A stretch of DNA of 64,000 nucleotides from Cupriavidus plantarum (lineage in GTDB: Bacteria > Pseudomonadota > Gammaproteobacteria > Burkholderiales > Burkholderiaceae), in the NCBI RefSeq assembly GCF_905397285.1, contig NZ_CAJPUX010000004.1, positions 474,257-538,256 on the forward strand, read 5' to 3'. A program made the position numbers and the translations under genes. The notes below the pieces were generated by a model. That model did no database searches and was not told the DNA's origin. It saw only the letters and a program-made list of their open reading frames with translations. This document shows, in pieces, positions 1 to 9,398 of the stretch. Within the stretch, counting starts at the first letter, position 1. Each line of letters starts with the position of its first letter.

Positions 1-971
<971 letters not shown>

Positions 972-1013
972 GGCAGCGGGATCAGGGGGGCTGAATCGGG
1001 AAAGGCCGCTATT

Positions 1014-2003
1014 TTACCGGTTCGCGGGCGCAACGGGCGCGGCGGCCCCCGGATGCGATGGATCCTGTCCCCGCAGGCTGCCAAACTGCAGCGCATATTG
1101 CCGCGTCAGCTCCGCCCCGAAAAAGAAGATCTGGGCCGAGTAATAGATCCACAGCATCAACGCCACGACCGAACCCGCCGCCCCATATGACGAGGCCACG
1201 GCGCTGTTCCCGAGATACAGGCCGATCAGGCGCTTGCCGACCGAAAACAGCAGCGCCGTGATGATCGCGCCCATGATCACGTCGCGCCAGGCAATGCGGG
1301 CATTCGGCAGCATCTTGAAGATCACGGCGAACAGCATCGTCACGACGGTGAACGAGAATGCCGTGGAAATGGCGTCGGCCACGGGCGCGAACCAGGACGA
1401 CGTCCACATCTGGCCCCAGAAGCGATCGAGCACCGCCAGCGCCGCGTTCACGACCAGCGACACCAGCAGCATGAACGCGAGCGCCAGCACGACGCTGAAG
1501 GACAGCAGCCGCGCGCGCACCAGCGTCTTCCAGCTCGCGCCGGGCGGCGGCGGCGCCTTCCAGATATCGTCGAGGCTGCTTTTGAGCTCGGCGAAGGCAC
1601 TCGTCGCCCCGACAAACAGCACGCCGAAGGCGATGATCGCCGCCACGCCGCTCCCGCCCGCGCGATGCGTCGCGGCCAGGATGCCCTGGATGGCGGCGGC
1701 GCCCTGCTCGCCGACGAGCCCGTTGATCTGCGCGAAGATCTCGCCACGCGCGGCCTCGGCCCCGAAGAACAGGCCGGCAATGGAGATCACCAGCACGAGG
1801 ATCGGGGCCAGCGAGAACAACATGTAGAACGACAGCGCGGCACCCTTGCTGGCCGCGCGGTGATCGAGCCAGTCCTTCACGGCAGCCACGACCACGCGCA
1901 CGGTCCGCGCGCCAGTGTGCCGGTCGGGCAGCAAGCGGCCCCGGCGCGGCGACGGTGTCGAGTTCGAGGGCGGCGGCGAGGATGGCGTATCAGTCTGTCC
2001 CAT
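1014..2003 (-). CDS. YihY/BrkB family inner-membrane protein
   Basis: A 329-residue integral membrane protein of the YihY/virulence factor BrkB family, whose biochemical role is not settled. After a proline/serine-rich cytosolic N-terminus of about 50 residues comes the family hallmark KGAALSFYMLFSLAPILVL (near residue 54), then about six hydrophobic segments including the conserved GSVVALMLWIYYSAQIFFFG near residue 280. The tail is rich in Ala/Pro. The ATG at 2003 is the only start that keeps the family N-terminus. It reads in the same direction as prfC and may be co-transcribed with it. Confidence 0.9.
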   Translation of the reverse strand: MGQTDTPSSPPPSNSTPSPRRGRLLPDRHTGARTVRVVVAAVKDWLDHRAASKGAALSFYMLFSLAPILVLVISIAGLFFGAEAARGEIFAQINGLVGEQGAAAIQGILAATHRAGGSGVAAIIAFGVLFVGATSAFAELKSSLDDIWKAPPPPGASWKTLVRARLLSFSVVLALAFMLLVSLVVNAALAVLDRFWGQMWTSSWFAPVADAISTAFSFTVVTMLFAVIFKMLPNARIAWRDVIMGAIITALLFSVGKRLIGLYLGNSAVASSYGAAGSVVALMLWIYYSAQIFFFGAELTRQYALQFGSLRGQDPSHPGAAAPVAPANR

Positions 2004-2138
2004 GCGAGATGCGGTTCCGGAAAAATGCCTGCGTTCATCATACTGCCCATTCGAGTCTGGGGCGGGCGGCTTCGGGGCGACCTGCTAGAGTGAATCCATG
2101 TGCCGCCAATCGGCACCGATCGCCCACTGGAGATCTTC

Positions 2139-2306
2139 GTGACTTGCACACTTCATGCCGGACGCCGGATGTCCCTGGCGCTTGCGGTCTGCCTGCTGGC
2201 GCTGGCCGGCTGCGACAAGAGCCAGCCGGGCCCCGGCCCCGGCCCCAAACCGATTTCCGGCACCGCGCCGGCACCGGCCGCCAGCGCACCCGCCGCGCCG
2301 CGCTAG
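2139..2306 (+). CDS. Small lipoprotein
   Basis: A 55-residue protein starting at GTG 2139, which is preceded by GGAG at a good distance. An alternative ATG lies at 2169. The hydrophobic segment ends in a lipobox (LALAGC), so it should be lipidated on Cys. The mature part is a short Pro/Gly/Ala-rich tail (GPGPGPKP, then APAPAASAPAAP). This resembles small lipoproteins such as the LptM/YifL type in size and layout, but no specific function can be read. It is divergent from the BrkB gene. Confidence 0.6.
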   Translation: MTCTLHAGRRMSLALAVCLLALAGCDKSQPGPGPGPKPISGTAPAPAASAPAAPR

Positions 2307-2362
2307 CCGCCCGCCTCCGGGTCACGCGCCGGCGGCCCCACGCCGCCGGGCATCGGGAGCCT

Positions 2363-2379
2363 GCGTACCCGTTTCTGCG
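2363..2379 (-). repeat. Isolated iteron-like repeat
   Basis: One copy of the 16-bp element that forms the origin array at 8.1-9.1 kb, here in reverse orientation (gcgtacccgtttctgcg), in non-coding sequence about 5.7 kb from the array. The 16-bp core is an exact match to the commonest origin unit. Confidence 0.75.
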
Positions 2380-2763
2380 TCAAACGCTTGTTTCAGCAAT
2401 GCAACCGGATGCACGGCCTCCCGCGCGCGCTCGTCGCGCATTCGCCCCTACAGCCGATGCGATGCGAGCGGCCACTATTGTTGTAAGTGTTGCCCGGCGC
2501 GCCCACAAGGGTGACGGCAGCGAGGACTTAAGGTGGCGCACCCAGCTAAATCTTGCAGCCGGTGGCCACCTGCTTCCCACCCGAGTCGCTGGCGCGCGGA
2601 GGCGCCGGCGGACTTGCGTATTTTCATCGGGCGAACACCCTGGGCGGGCGTTTGACAACTTGCGTAACAGGCGCGAAACCGATCGCGGAGGGAAACCGCT
2701 CCCTTACCCCCGCAATCTCGTCCCCGCTTCCAGAATGCCGCGCCCCATAAGCGCTTGCGCGCA

Positions 2764-2780
2764 TTGGCACGCTTGTCGCT
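2764..2780 (+). promoter_or_regulatory. Candidate sigma-54 (-24/-12) promoter
   Basis: TTGGCACG at 2764-2771, four bases, then TCGCT at 2776-2780. The invariant GG (2766-2767) and GC (2778-2779) are exactly ten bases apart, as sigma-54 promoters require. Only one base differs from YTGGCACG-N4-TTGCW. It points at the small ORF at 2838 and the exported protein at 3115, next to a sigma-54 activator gene. The promoter role is inferred. Confidence 0.55.
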
Positions 2781-2837
2781 TTGCAATAGGCGGGAGAAGT
2801 CCGAGTCAACATCACTAGAACGCAGGAGATCACTGCC

Positions 2838-3032
2838 ATGCGTCATCCGCCCGCGCGCATGACGGCCCGCAGGCGATCCTATCGACTGGCCGGCCCGCCG
2901 CCGTCGGTACAGGATCTGCTGTCGCCGCCGTTACTGCCGTTTCCACATGCCCCGAGACATCCGTCGCCCTTCTGTGCCGCATCCAGCCGTATGTCGGCCG
3001 CGCGCGCGAGTCGCATGCGTCCCGCGAAATAG
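2838..3032 (+). CDS. Possible small basic peptide
   Basis: A 64-codon frame beginning at ATG 2838 with a good Shine-Dalgarno (AGGAGAT, about 8 bases upstream), placed directly after the candidate sigma-54 promoter. The product would be Arg/Pro/Ser-rich with no signal peptide or recognisable domain. The composition is close to what random high-GC sequence gives, so the ribosome binding site and the promoter position are the only support. It could instead be the leader of the mRNA for the 3115 gene. Confidence 0.3.
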   Translation: MRHPPARMTARRRSYRLAGPPPSVQDLLSPPLLPFPHAPRHPSPFCAASSRMSAARASRMRPAK

Positions 3033-3114
3033 CGTCACGGCGAATGTCGCGTCACGTTGTTTATGTGCTCCGTCCCCCGGCGGGCACCTTCTTCCAGCCA
3101 GGGAGGGAGCCATC

Positions 3115-3546
3115 ATGATTGCCAGAAAGATTGCCGCCGCGGCGCTGGCCCTGCTCTCCACCGCGGCCACGTCCGCGCTGGCGGGCAGCTATTCGTACTT
3201 CGACCGCGGCGACGCGGTGAATCCGAACAGCCACGCAGCCGTCAGCAACGACATCTATGTGCGCAGTTTCGGCTGGGCATGGGGAGACGTGAAATATGGC
3301 CGGGACGAGTCGCCGCCACAGTCGGACGGCCGTCAGGCGCGCGAGAGCGTGCTGGACCCGCGCGACCTGCCGCCCGGTCAGCTCGCCCCGCAGAACAACG
3401 CGCAGCCGCGCCAGCCGCGCGGCAAGATCAGCATGAACCTCGCGGCACAGTCATCCGCGCAGTGGCCTGCCTATCGGCTCGGGGAAGAGCCCGGGCCCGG
3501 GGGAGAGCCCGCAAGCCTGATGCGGCCGGGAGGGATCGAGCGCTAG
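3115..3546 (+). CDS. Exported hypothetical protein
   Basis: A 143-residue protein with a clear Sec signal peptide (MIARKIAAAALALLSTAATSALA, cleavage predicted after ALA), followed by an aromatic/polar stretch (GSYSYFDRGDAVNP) and a disordered Pro/Gln/Arg-rich second half. ATG 3115 has GGGAGGGAG upstream. I do not recognise a family. It is convergent with the VpsR-like sigma-54 regulator and lies about 335 bp downstream of a candidate sigma-54 promoter, so it may be a target of that regulator. Confidence 0.7.
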   Translation: MIARKIAAAALALLSTAATSALAGSYSYFDRGDAVNPNSHAAVSNDIYVRSFGWAWGDVKYGRDESPPQSDGRQARESVLDPRDLPPGQLAPQNNAQPRQPRGKISMNLAAQSSAQWPAYRLGEEPGPGGEPASLMRPGGIER

Positions 3547-3637
3547 CCCGCCGCCGCCGCAATGCACGGCGAGGGGTAACACGGGAGGCCGGCGAGCGGA
3601 CGTCGCCGGCCTCCCGGTAGCGCCGCGCGGGCGGCGG

Positions 3638-5014
3638 CTATTCGCCTGCCGTCGCGCTCGCCTGCATATCCACGCGGATATTGTGCTTGTGCATGAGGCG
3701 GTACAGGGTGACCCGCGACACGTTGAGCTCGCGCGCGGCGGGCACCACATGGAAACCGTGGCTCGCCATGACCGTGCGGATGGCCTCGCGCTCGGCTTCC
3801 TCGCGAATCGCGTCGAGCGTCTTGCGCGGAAGCTCCGCACCCCCGTGCAACTGCAGGTCTTCCGCCGTGATCTTGCGGTTGTCCGTCATGACGATCGCGC
3901 GCCGGACCCGGTTGATGAGTTCGCGGACATTCCCCGGCCATGTGTACTGCATCATGGCCTGCGTCGCGCATGCGGAGAATCCCCGAATGCGGCGATGCGC
4001 TTCGTGACCGTGTTCGGCGAGCACGGCATTCGCGAGCAGCAGGATGTCCTCGCCCCGCTCCCGCAACGGCGGAATTGTCAGCGTAAGCACGCAGAGACGG
4101 TGAAACAGGTCGGAGCGGAACCGGCCGTCGGCCTGCGCCGCCACCAGGTCCACGTGCGTGGCCGAGATGATGCGCAGGTCCAGCGGAATCGACTGATGTC
4201 CGCCGAGCCGTGTGATCGTGCCCTGCTGCAGGAATCGCAGCAGCGCCACCTGGCTCTCGAGCGGCAGGTCGCCGATTTCGTCGAGGAACAGTGTGCCGCC
4301 CTGTGCCTGCTCGATCCAGCCGATCTTGCGCTGGTTCGCGCCGGTAAACGCGCCCTTCTCGTAGCCGAACAGTTCCGACTGCACGAGGTGCGATGGAATT
4401 GCACCGCAGTTGATGGCGACGAACGGCCCTTTGCGGCGATTCGACGATTCGTGGATGGCCTGCGCGGCGAGCTCCTTGCCCGTACCCGACTCGCCGGAGA
4501 TGAAGACCGGCGCATCGTTGTGCGCCACCTTCGCCAGCGAGCGGAACATCATCCGCATGGCCCCGCATTCGCCGATCATCGGGCCATGCGAGGCGTGTTC
4601 GACCACGCGCGCGCCATGCAGGCATGCCATGCCGTGCGCGTGCTTGAGCGTGTAAAGCAGCTCGTCGAACGAGAAAGGCGTGCGCACGTAGTCCACGCAG
4701 TAGTCGCGGATGAGCCGGCGCACACGCTCGTCCTCGAGCATGACGGTCGACGTGATGGCCACCCACATCACGTGCAGATGCTGCAGGCCCTGCTCGAGCT
4801 GCGTGAGTTCCGCATCGGTGTAGGCAGCCTGCAGATCGATGATGCCGGCCATGGGCGCGCTCCCGCGCACCACGCGTTCGAGATCGCGAACCTGCTGGAC
4901 ACGCCGGATCTCCCATCCGGAGCCAAACTGGTTGGCGCTGAAACCAAAATCCTCATAGCGCGACACGAGCACGATCTGTGCGGAGCGTGTCGACGCCTTG
5001 CACAGTCGGTCCAT
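3638..5014 (-). CDS. VpsR-type sigma-54-dependent transcriptional activator
   Basis: A 458-residue enhancer-binding protein. Residues 1 to about 140 form an N-terminal domain like that of VpsR. An AAA+ domain follows, with Walker A GESGTGKE near residue 175, the sigma-54 contact loop GAFTGA, Walker B GTLFLDEIGDLP, and the arginine-finger region RFRSDLFHRL. The end is a Fis-type helix-turn-helix (AARELNVSRVTLYRLMHKHNI). The ATG at 5014 is chosen because AGGGAGAA precedes it; upstream in-frame codons look non-coding. VpsR in Vibrio, and related proteins in Burkholderia, activate exopolysaccharide genes, some in response to cyclic di-GMP. Ten kilobases from an EPS locus, the same role is plausible here, but that is inference. 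Confidence 0.88.
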   Translation of the reverse strand: MDRLCKASTRSAQIVLVSRYEDFGFSANQFGSGWEIRRVQQVRDLERVVRGSAPMAGIIDLQAAYTDAELTQLEQGLQHLHVMWVAITSTVMLEDERVRRLIRDYCVDYVRTPFSFDELLYTLKHAHGMACLHGARVVEHASHGPMIGECGAMRMMFRSLAKVAHNDAPVFISGESGTGKELAAQAIHESSNRRKGPFVAINCGAIPSHLVQSELFGYEKGAFTGANQRKIGWIEQAQGGTLFLDEIGDLPLESQVALLRFLQQGTITRLGGHQSIPLDLRIISATHVDLVAAQADGRFRSDLFHRLCVLTLTIPPLRERGEDILLLANAVLAEHGHEAHRRIRGFSACATQAMMQYTWPGNVRELINRVRRAIVMTDNRKITAEDLQLHGGAELPRKTLDAIREEAEREAIRTVMASHGFHVVPAARELNVSRVTLYRLMHKHNIRVDMQASATAGE

Positions 5015-5106
5015 GACGTTCTCCCTGACGTTGGCCTTCTTGTTGATGACGGCGGCGATGTCTGTATCCGCCGGCGGGGGATGCGCCCCCGCGCGCAACG
5101 TGGGAA

Positions 5107-5592
5107 TCACGGTCTGGAAGGACTGCGGGATTGCTCTTCGAGGACGCTCCGATAGTCGCGTCCCGATTGCAACTGGTCGCGGATGCGCCGTCGGACCATG
5201 TCTTTTTCCCGCATGAGCTCCACGCTCGGCGATTCGGGGGTCTGGCCCGAGTACTGCAGATACAGCGCCTTGTAGGTGAGTTGGCTGAGGATCCATTCCT
5301 GCAGCAGCTTGCGCTGGCGCACGACTTCGACGGCGAGGAGCCGGTGGCGATTCAGCAGGCTTTCGACGGCACCGCGCACGCGTGGCGACAGATCGGGTTC
5401 TTCCGCGAGCATTGCCGCGAGATCGGCAAGCGTGTGTTCCTCGTGCCCGTTGTCCTGCCCTTGTTCTCTTATAGCGATGTCGTCCGCCGTGGCGGAGGCT
5501 TCTCCCAGCGCAGCCCAGGCGCGATGGATCGATTGGTTGGCGGATTCACTGATGGGCCCGATGTCCGGACGCCGGATCTCTCCTGCGGTCAT
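5107..5592 (-). CDS. Hypothetical protein coupled to the sigma-54 regulator
   Basis: A 161-residue soluble, mostly helical protein with many charged residues (for example DLSPRVRGAVESLLNRHRLL, then LQEWILSQLTYKALYLQY). No signal peptide, membrane segment or known motif is visible. The start is ATG 5592, with GGGGAACA just upstream; a GTG at 5625 in the same frame would add 11 residues. It ends 92 bp before the VpsR-like gene on the same strand, so the two probably form an operon. Function unknown; a partner or modulator of the regulator is a guess from position only. Confidence 0.7.
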   Translation of the reverse strand: MTAGEIRRPDIGPISESANQSIHRAWAALGEASATADDIAIREQGQDNGHEEHTLADLAAMLAEEPDLSPRVRGAVESLLNRHRLLAVEVVRQRKLLQEWILSQLTYKALYLQYSGQTPESPSVELMREKDMVRRRIRDQLQSGRDYRSVLEEQSRSPSRP

Positions 5593-6015
5593 GATCTGTT
5601 CCCCGTTGAACAACACCCCCGGCACTGCATGCTCGCGTCCCGCTCCCGTTCACCCGGTCGGTCCACGCGGTCGGTTCGCGCGGTCGGTCGCGACTACCAC
5701 TGACTTGTCTGGTTTTCTGGCTTTCTTGTGGGCTATCGCGTCTCCGCGCGATCTGGGATGTCGCAATCTCCGTGGCGGAGTCGTGTTATCCACGCGTTGG
5801 AATGTCTGCCCCATTCCGAAAAGACCCGCGCGACATGTGCGGAGTCAAGAAAGGGCGCTCTTACGCGCCCTTCTCTGCCACGCATCTAGTTGAGTGCATT
5901 TGTGCCCGTTTGTCCAGTCCGCAGACCCCCCTTTCAGCCATATCTCATACTTTTGTATGAGAGCGAAACGCCGCATCCGTATTCGCCTTTAAGGTAAATG
6001 AGCACTCACATTTGG

Positions 6016-6031
6016 CGCAGCAACGGGTACG
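6016..6031 (+). repeat. Isolated iteron-like repeat
   Basis: Reads cgcagcaacgggtacg, one mismatch from the commonest origin iteron. It lies 46 bp (start to start) from a perfect copy at 6062. Confidence 0.7.
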
Positions 6032-6061
6032 GTCGGTGGCTTGCGGGGCACGTGTGACTGG

Positions 6062-6077
6062 CGCAGAAACGGGTACG
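6062..6077 (+). repeat. Isolated iteron-like repeat
   Basis: An exact copy of the origin 16-mer, just past the 3' end of the permease gene and about 2 kb left of the origin array. Confidence 0.8.
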
Positions 6078-6097
6078 CTCGCGCCGGTCGGCTGGGG

Positions 6098-7444
6098 TCA
6101 GTGGCCCGGCAGGTAGTAGAACTTGAAGACGAACACCAGGGCGATGATCCACACGATGACCGGCACATCCCTCGCGCGGCCCGTCAGCAACTTGAGCGCC
6201 GCATAAGTAATGAAGCCGAACGCGACGCCATTGGCGACGGAATACGTGAATGGCATGCCCAGCGCCGTCAGGACGGCGGGCACGGCCTCGGTGACGTCAT
6301 TCCATTCGATGTCCACGAGTTCGCGCAACATGAGGCACGAGACGTAAAGCAGCGCGGGCGCCGTCGCATAGGCGGGCACGGTGCCCGCAAGCGGCGCGAG
6401 GAACAGGCAGGCAAGGAACAGCGCGGCCACGGTGACGGCCGTCAAGCCCGTGCGGCCGCCGGCCTGCACGCCGGAGGCGCTCTCGATATAGGCCGTGGTA
6501 GACGACGTGCCAAGCAGCGAACCCGCCATGATCGCGGTGCTGTCCGCCATCAGGGCCTTGTTGAGCCGATGCATCTTGCCGGCCTTGAGCAGCCCCGCGC
6601 GATTCGCCACGCCCATCAGCGTGCCCGTCGCATCGAACAATTCGACGAGGAAGAAGACGAGCACCACGTTGATAATGCCGATGGAAAGCGCACCCGAGAT
6701 ATCGAGCTTGAACAACGTGGGCGCGAGCGACGGCGGCATCGACACGACACCGTGGAACGCGTTGCCACCGAAGATGAAGCTCAGCACCGTCGTGAACAGG
6801 ATGCCGATCAGGATTGCACCCTTCACGCGCAGTCGCTCGAGCGCGACGATTGCGAGGAACCCGACAATCGCGAGCACGGCGGACGGCTGGTGCAGATCCC
6901 CCAGCGTCACCATCGTCACGGGATTCGCCGTGATGATGCCGGCGTTCTTCAGCGCGATGATCGCCAGGAAGAGGCCGATGCCCGCGGTGATGGCGACGCG
7001 GATCGCGTGCGGGATGCCGTTGACGATCATCTCGCGAATGCGCACCAGCGTCACGACCAGGAACAGGCATCCCGAGATGAACACCGCCCCGAGCGCGGCC
7101 TCCCACGGGAGCCCCATCCCCTTGACGACCGTGTATGCGAAGTACGCGTTGAGGCCCATGCCGGGCGCCATGCCGATCGGATAGTTGGCGTACAGCCCCA
7201 TGATGAGCGTGCCGATCGCCGCGGCGAGGCAGGTGGCGACGAACACGGCATCCTTGGGCACGCCGGCATCGCCGAGGATGCTCGGATTGACGAAGACGAT
7301 GTACGCCATCGTCAGGAACGTCGTCAGCCCGGCGAGCAGCTCCGTGCGGACGTTGGTGTCATGCTCGCGCAGCCGGAACCATCGTTCGATCGCGGACGAT
7401 GGCGCAGTGGACGCATCCTGTGTCGGGGGCGCGGATTGTGGCAT
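6098..7444 (-). CDS. NCS2-family purine (adenine/guanine/hypoxanthine) permease
   Basis: A 448-residue polytopic membrane protein with about 12 to 14 hydrophobic segments. The AzgA/PbuG branch is shown by TELLAGLTTFLTMAYIVFVNP near residue 35, APGMGLNAYFAYTVV near residue 92, VFFLVELFDATGTLMGVANRAG near residue 270 and GTSSTTAYIESASGVQAGGRTGL near residue 315. These are proton-coupled importers of purine bases. ATG 7444 is preceded by CCGGAG at normal spacing, and the family N-terminus (IERWFRLREH) follows a short Ala/Pro/Ser leader. It is a single gene, divergent from the cold-shock gene. Confidence 0.93.
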   Translation of the reverse strand: MPQSAPPTQDASTAPSSAIERWFRLREHDTNVRTELLAGLTTFLTMAYIVFVNPSILGDAGVPKDAVFVATCLAAAIGTLIMGLYANYPIGMAPGMGLNAYFAYTVVKGMGLPWEAALGAVFISGCLFLVVTLVRIREMIVNGIPHAIRVAITAGIGLFLAIIALKNAGIITANPVTMVTLGDLHQPSAVLAIVGFLAIVALERLRVKGAILIGILFTTVLSFIFGGNAFHGVVSMPPSLAPTLFKLDISGALSIGIINVVLVFFLVELFDATGTLMGVANRAGLLKAGKMHRLNKALMADSTAIMAGSLLGTSSTTAYIESASGVQAGGRTGLTAVTVAALFLACLFLAPLAGTVPAYATAPALLYVSCLMLRELVDIEWNDVTEAVPAVLTALGMPFTYSVANGVAFGFITYAALKLLTGRARDVPVIVWIIALVFVFKFYYLPGH

Positions 7445-7627
7445 GGGTAGGGCTCCGGTTCTTGTGGGTGGCCGCTCGGCGCGGCATGGTGACGATTGCG
7501 TTGCACTGCCCCAGTGACAATAGCAACGAACGTGCGCACGGGCGAGGTGCACACGGATACGAAAAGGGCGCAATCATCCCATGGCCGGAGCCTGCCGGCA
7601 CCATGTGACGTCGGGAATCACCCTACC

Positions 7628-7656
7628 TTGACGCTCCCGGGCATCCCTCGTATAAA
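7628..7656 (+). promoter_or_regulatory. Sigma-70 promoter of the left cold-shock gene
   Basis: TTGACG (7628-7633), a 17-bp spacer, then TATAAA (7651-7656). This is a strong housekeeping-type promoter. Transcription would begin near 7663 and give a 5' leader of about 145 nt before the ATG at 7808. Long structured leaders are typical of cspA-type mRNAs. Confidence 0.7.
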
Positions 7657-7807
7657 ATGCCCGGCAGATTCAAGCGACGAGGCAACAGCGCATTCGTTTG
7701 CCACCGTCTTGGTATTTCGGTTGTCCATGGTGTCCTTTCCTTGAGTTGGCAGTACGGTGGCAAATGCGCCATCGATTTCTTCATTTATTTATTTGGAAAG
7801 CAATACC

Positions 7808-8017
7808 ATGTCCGCTCAAACCGGTATCGTGAAGTGGTTCAACGACGCAAAGGGCTTCGGCTTCATCAAGCCGGACGCCGGCGGCGACGATCTGTTCGCC
7901 CACTTCTCGGAAGTCCGCGTGGAAGGTTTCAAGTCGCTGCAGGAAAACCAGCGCGTGTCGTTCGAAGTCAAGAACGGCCCGAAGGGTCTGCAAGCCGCGA
8001 ACATCACGCCGCTGTAA
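7808..8017 (+). CDS. Cold-shock domain protein (CspA family)
   Basis: A 69-residue single cold-shock domain that binds single-stranded nucleic acid. Both RNP motifs are present: KGFGFI (RNP1, near residue 15) and DLFAHF (RNP2, near residue 28). The end [12 protein letters not shown] is typical of betaproteobacterial Csp proteins. It has its own sigma-70 promoter, a long leader and a terminator just downstream. A paralogue sits on the opposite strand at 10637-10840, so the two genes flank the origin and repA. Confidence 0.95.
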   Translation: MSAQTGIVKWFNDAKGFGFIKPDAGGDDLFAHFSEVRVEGFKSLQENQRVSFEVKNGPKGLQAANITPL

Positions 8018-8055
8018 ATCGTTCATTCGGTGCCCGCCGGGCACCGTGGAACACG

Positions 8056-8088
8056 AAAACCCTGCCGATGCGGCAGGGTTTTTTTTCG
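8056..8088 (+). terminator. Rho-independent terminator after the csp gene
   Basis: Arms AAAACCCTGCC and GGCAGGGTTTT around a GATGC loop, followed by a run of eight T. It insulates the origin from csp transcription. Confidence 0.9.
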
Positions 8089-8307
8089 TCCGCAGGAATA
8101 TCCATCTGGCCGCCCGCAGAAACGGGTACGCCGGCCCTGGCCGCCATGCCGCGCGTTGGGCGTTGGCGCTACGCCACATCGGCCCTGTTGCCCCACAAAT
8201 ATCGCTAGCAGAAACGGGTACGCCCGTGACCCGCGCGACACGCAGAATTGGGTACGCTTTTGCGGTTGTGCGAAGCGATCGCGGCTGTGGGCAGGCTGTG
8301 GGCAACG

Positions 8308-8316
8308 TTATCCACG
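8308..8316 (+). promoter_or_regulatory. DnaA box
   Basis: TTATCCACG, one base from the DnaA consensus TTATCCACA. It overlaps the start of the iteron at 8315. Confidence 0.65.
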
Positions 8317-8456
8317 CAGATTTTGGTACGAAAGCTCCCCTCGCAGCGGCCAGCACGCGGCCAGACGACGTCCGCGCAGAAACGGGTACGCTTCAGATAT
8401 CCGTGCCACACAGTGGGAACACGCAGAATCGGGTACGCAGCGCGATACCGCCCCAT

Positions 8457-8591
8457 GTATACGCGAGCGTATACGGACTGACGACACGTAAACGTTGCGC
8501 AGAAACGGGTACGCCACGGGGCGAACGACGCCGGTTTACGGTCGTATACAGTGAGCGCTGGCTCGGCTGGAAACGTCGCGTATACGTATAC
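8457..8591. repeat. Cluster of GTATAC palindromes
   Basis: GTATAC occurs at 8457, 8469, 8544, 8580 and 8586, mostly within CGTATACG. Two more lie at 9152 and 9163, just before repA. Seven copies in 710 bp of GC-rich DNA is well above chance and suggests a second protein-binding motif in the origin, distinct from the iterons. Confidence 0.6.
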
Positions 8592-8886
8592 GTCGTGATG
8601 ACTGCGCAAGGAGCGCCCGGAAAACCTACGCAGAAGTAGGTACGCTTTGCAAATTTCACACCGGGAAATGTTGCGCAGAAACGGGTACGTTTCGGCTTGA
8701 GCGCCGCCTGGGGCCTCGATCTCGCAGAAAGAGGTACGCCGCAGAAATGGGTACGTCCTACGTGCATGGCAGGCCTCAACCTCCAGCACGCAGAAGTAGG
8801 TACGCCCTGCGGGGGATTTCGCGCAGAAACAGGTACGCTTTGCCCAAAAGGGCGCGATGCACGGCTCGAAAACGTACTCGATTCTG

Positions 8887-8895
8887 CGTGGATAA
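8887..8895 (-). promoter_or_regulatory. DnaA box
   Basis: CGTGGATAA, the reverse complement of TTATCCACG. It abuts the only reversed iteron of the array (8873-8888), mirroring the iteron/DnaA-box overlap at 8308-8330. Confidence 0.65.
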
Positions 8896-9006
8896 CCGGA
8901 TTCCGCGCGGCACGAAGGCGGACGGCGCTCCGGCATCCGATCGACTGCGCAGAAACGGGTACGCTTTCGCGCGGGAAACTGTGGAAAAGCCTGTGGAATC
9001 ACAGAG

Positions 9007-9015
9007 TTATCCCCG
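9007..9015 (+). promoter_or_regulatory. DnaA-like box
   Basis: TTATCCCCG at 9007-9015, directly before the regular 22-bp iteron array. Weaker DnaA-like 9-mers lie nearby: TGTGGAAAA (8980-8988) and CGTGGACAA (9228-9236). Confidence 0.45.
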
Positions 9016-9118
9016 CTGAATCGGGTTCGTGCCGGGCGCTGAAACGGGTTCGGCCCGGCGCAGATTCGGGTTCGGGCCTACGCAGAAACGAGTACGGACG
9101 CGCGCAGAATCGGGTACG

Positions 9119-9398
9119 GACAGGTCAACTTTCGCCTTTGGAATCAGGCACGTATACGTCGCGTATACGGTTTACAAGTAGTTAACCCGTATCGGTATCG
9201 TTTACTGGTAGCTGATGTGCAGCCAACCGTGGACAACCCTCACGGGTTGCCCACCGTGTGCCCGCCATCCAGCCACCATTGAGAGACCCGATGAGCCCAA
9301 CACAACGGGCCTGCGGGAAAAACCTCAGCGTACCTGTTTCTGCGTGACAAGAAGAATCGCTTCGCGTACAAAGGCGGGTAACTTGAAGCACGTCCCTT
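9119..9398. other. repA leader and probable unwinding region
   Basis: Between the iteron array and repA. It holds two GTATAC palindromes (9152, 9163), a relatively AT-rich stretch (about 9170-9215, with TTTACAAGTAGTTAACC and ATCGTTTACTGG) that could be the DNA unwinding element, a DnaA-like box and one reversed iteron at 9329-9344. That copy, about 55 bp before the repA start, could serve repA autoregulation. Confidence 0.5.

Larger units (their letters stand above)
5593..6097. other. Intergenic region, about 500 bp
   Basis: No convincing gene. It carries the promoter side of the 5592 gene, a GC-rich hairpin (arms around 5851-5858 and 5865-5872) without a strong T-run, a relatively AT-rich stretch near 5930-6000, and two iteron-like repeats at 6016 and 6062. 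Confidence 0.6.
8115..9118 (+). repeat. Iteron array of the chromid replication origin
   Basis: Twenty copies of a 16-bp unit, consensus cgcagaaacgggtacg. They start at 8115, 8207, 8241, 8315, 8375, 8422, 8498, 8629, 8674, 8723, 8740, 8789, 8822, 8873 (reversed), 8948, 9014, 9037, 9059, 9081 and 9103. A further reversed copy is at 9329. Variation falls mainly at unit positions 7-10. The last five are spaced 22-23 bp, two helical turns, as in classic RepA iteron arrays; the others are irregular. No gene occupies this stretch. The likely role is RepA binding for initiation and copy control. Confidence 0.85.

Noticed and set aside
2652..2657. TTGACA as a -35 box upstream of the small genes at 2838 and 3115
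   Set aside because: No acceptable -10 sequence at 16-18 bp; the -24/-12 element downstream explains the region better.
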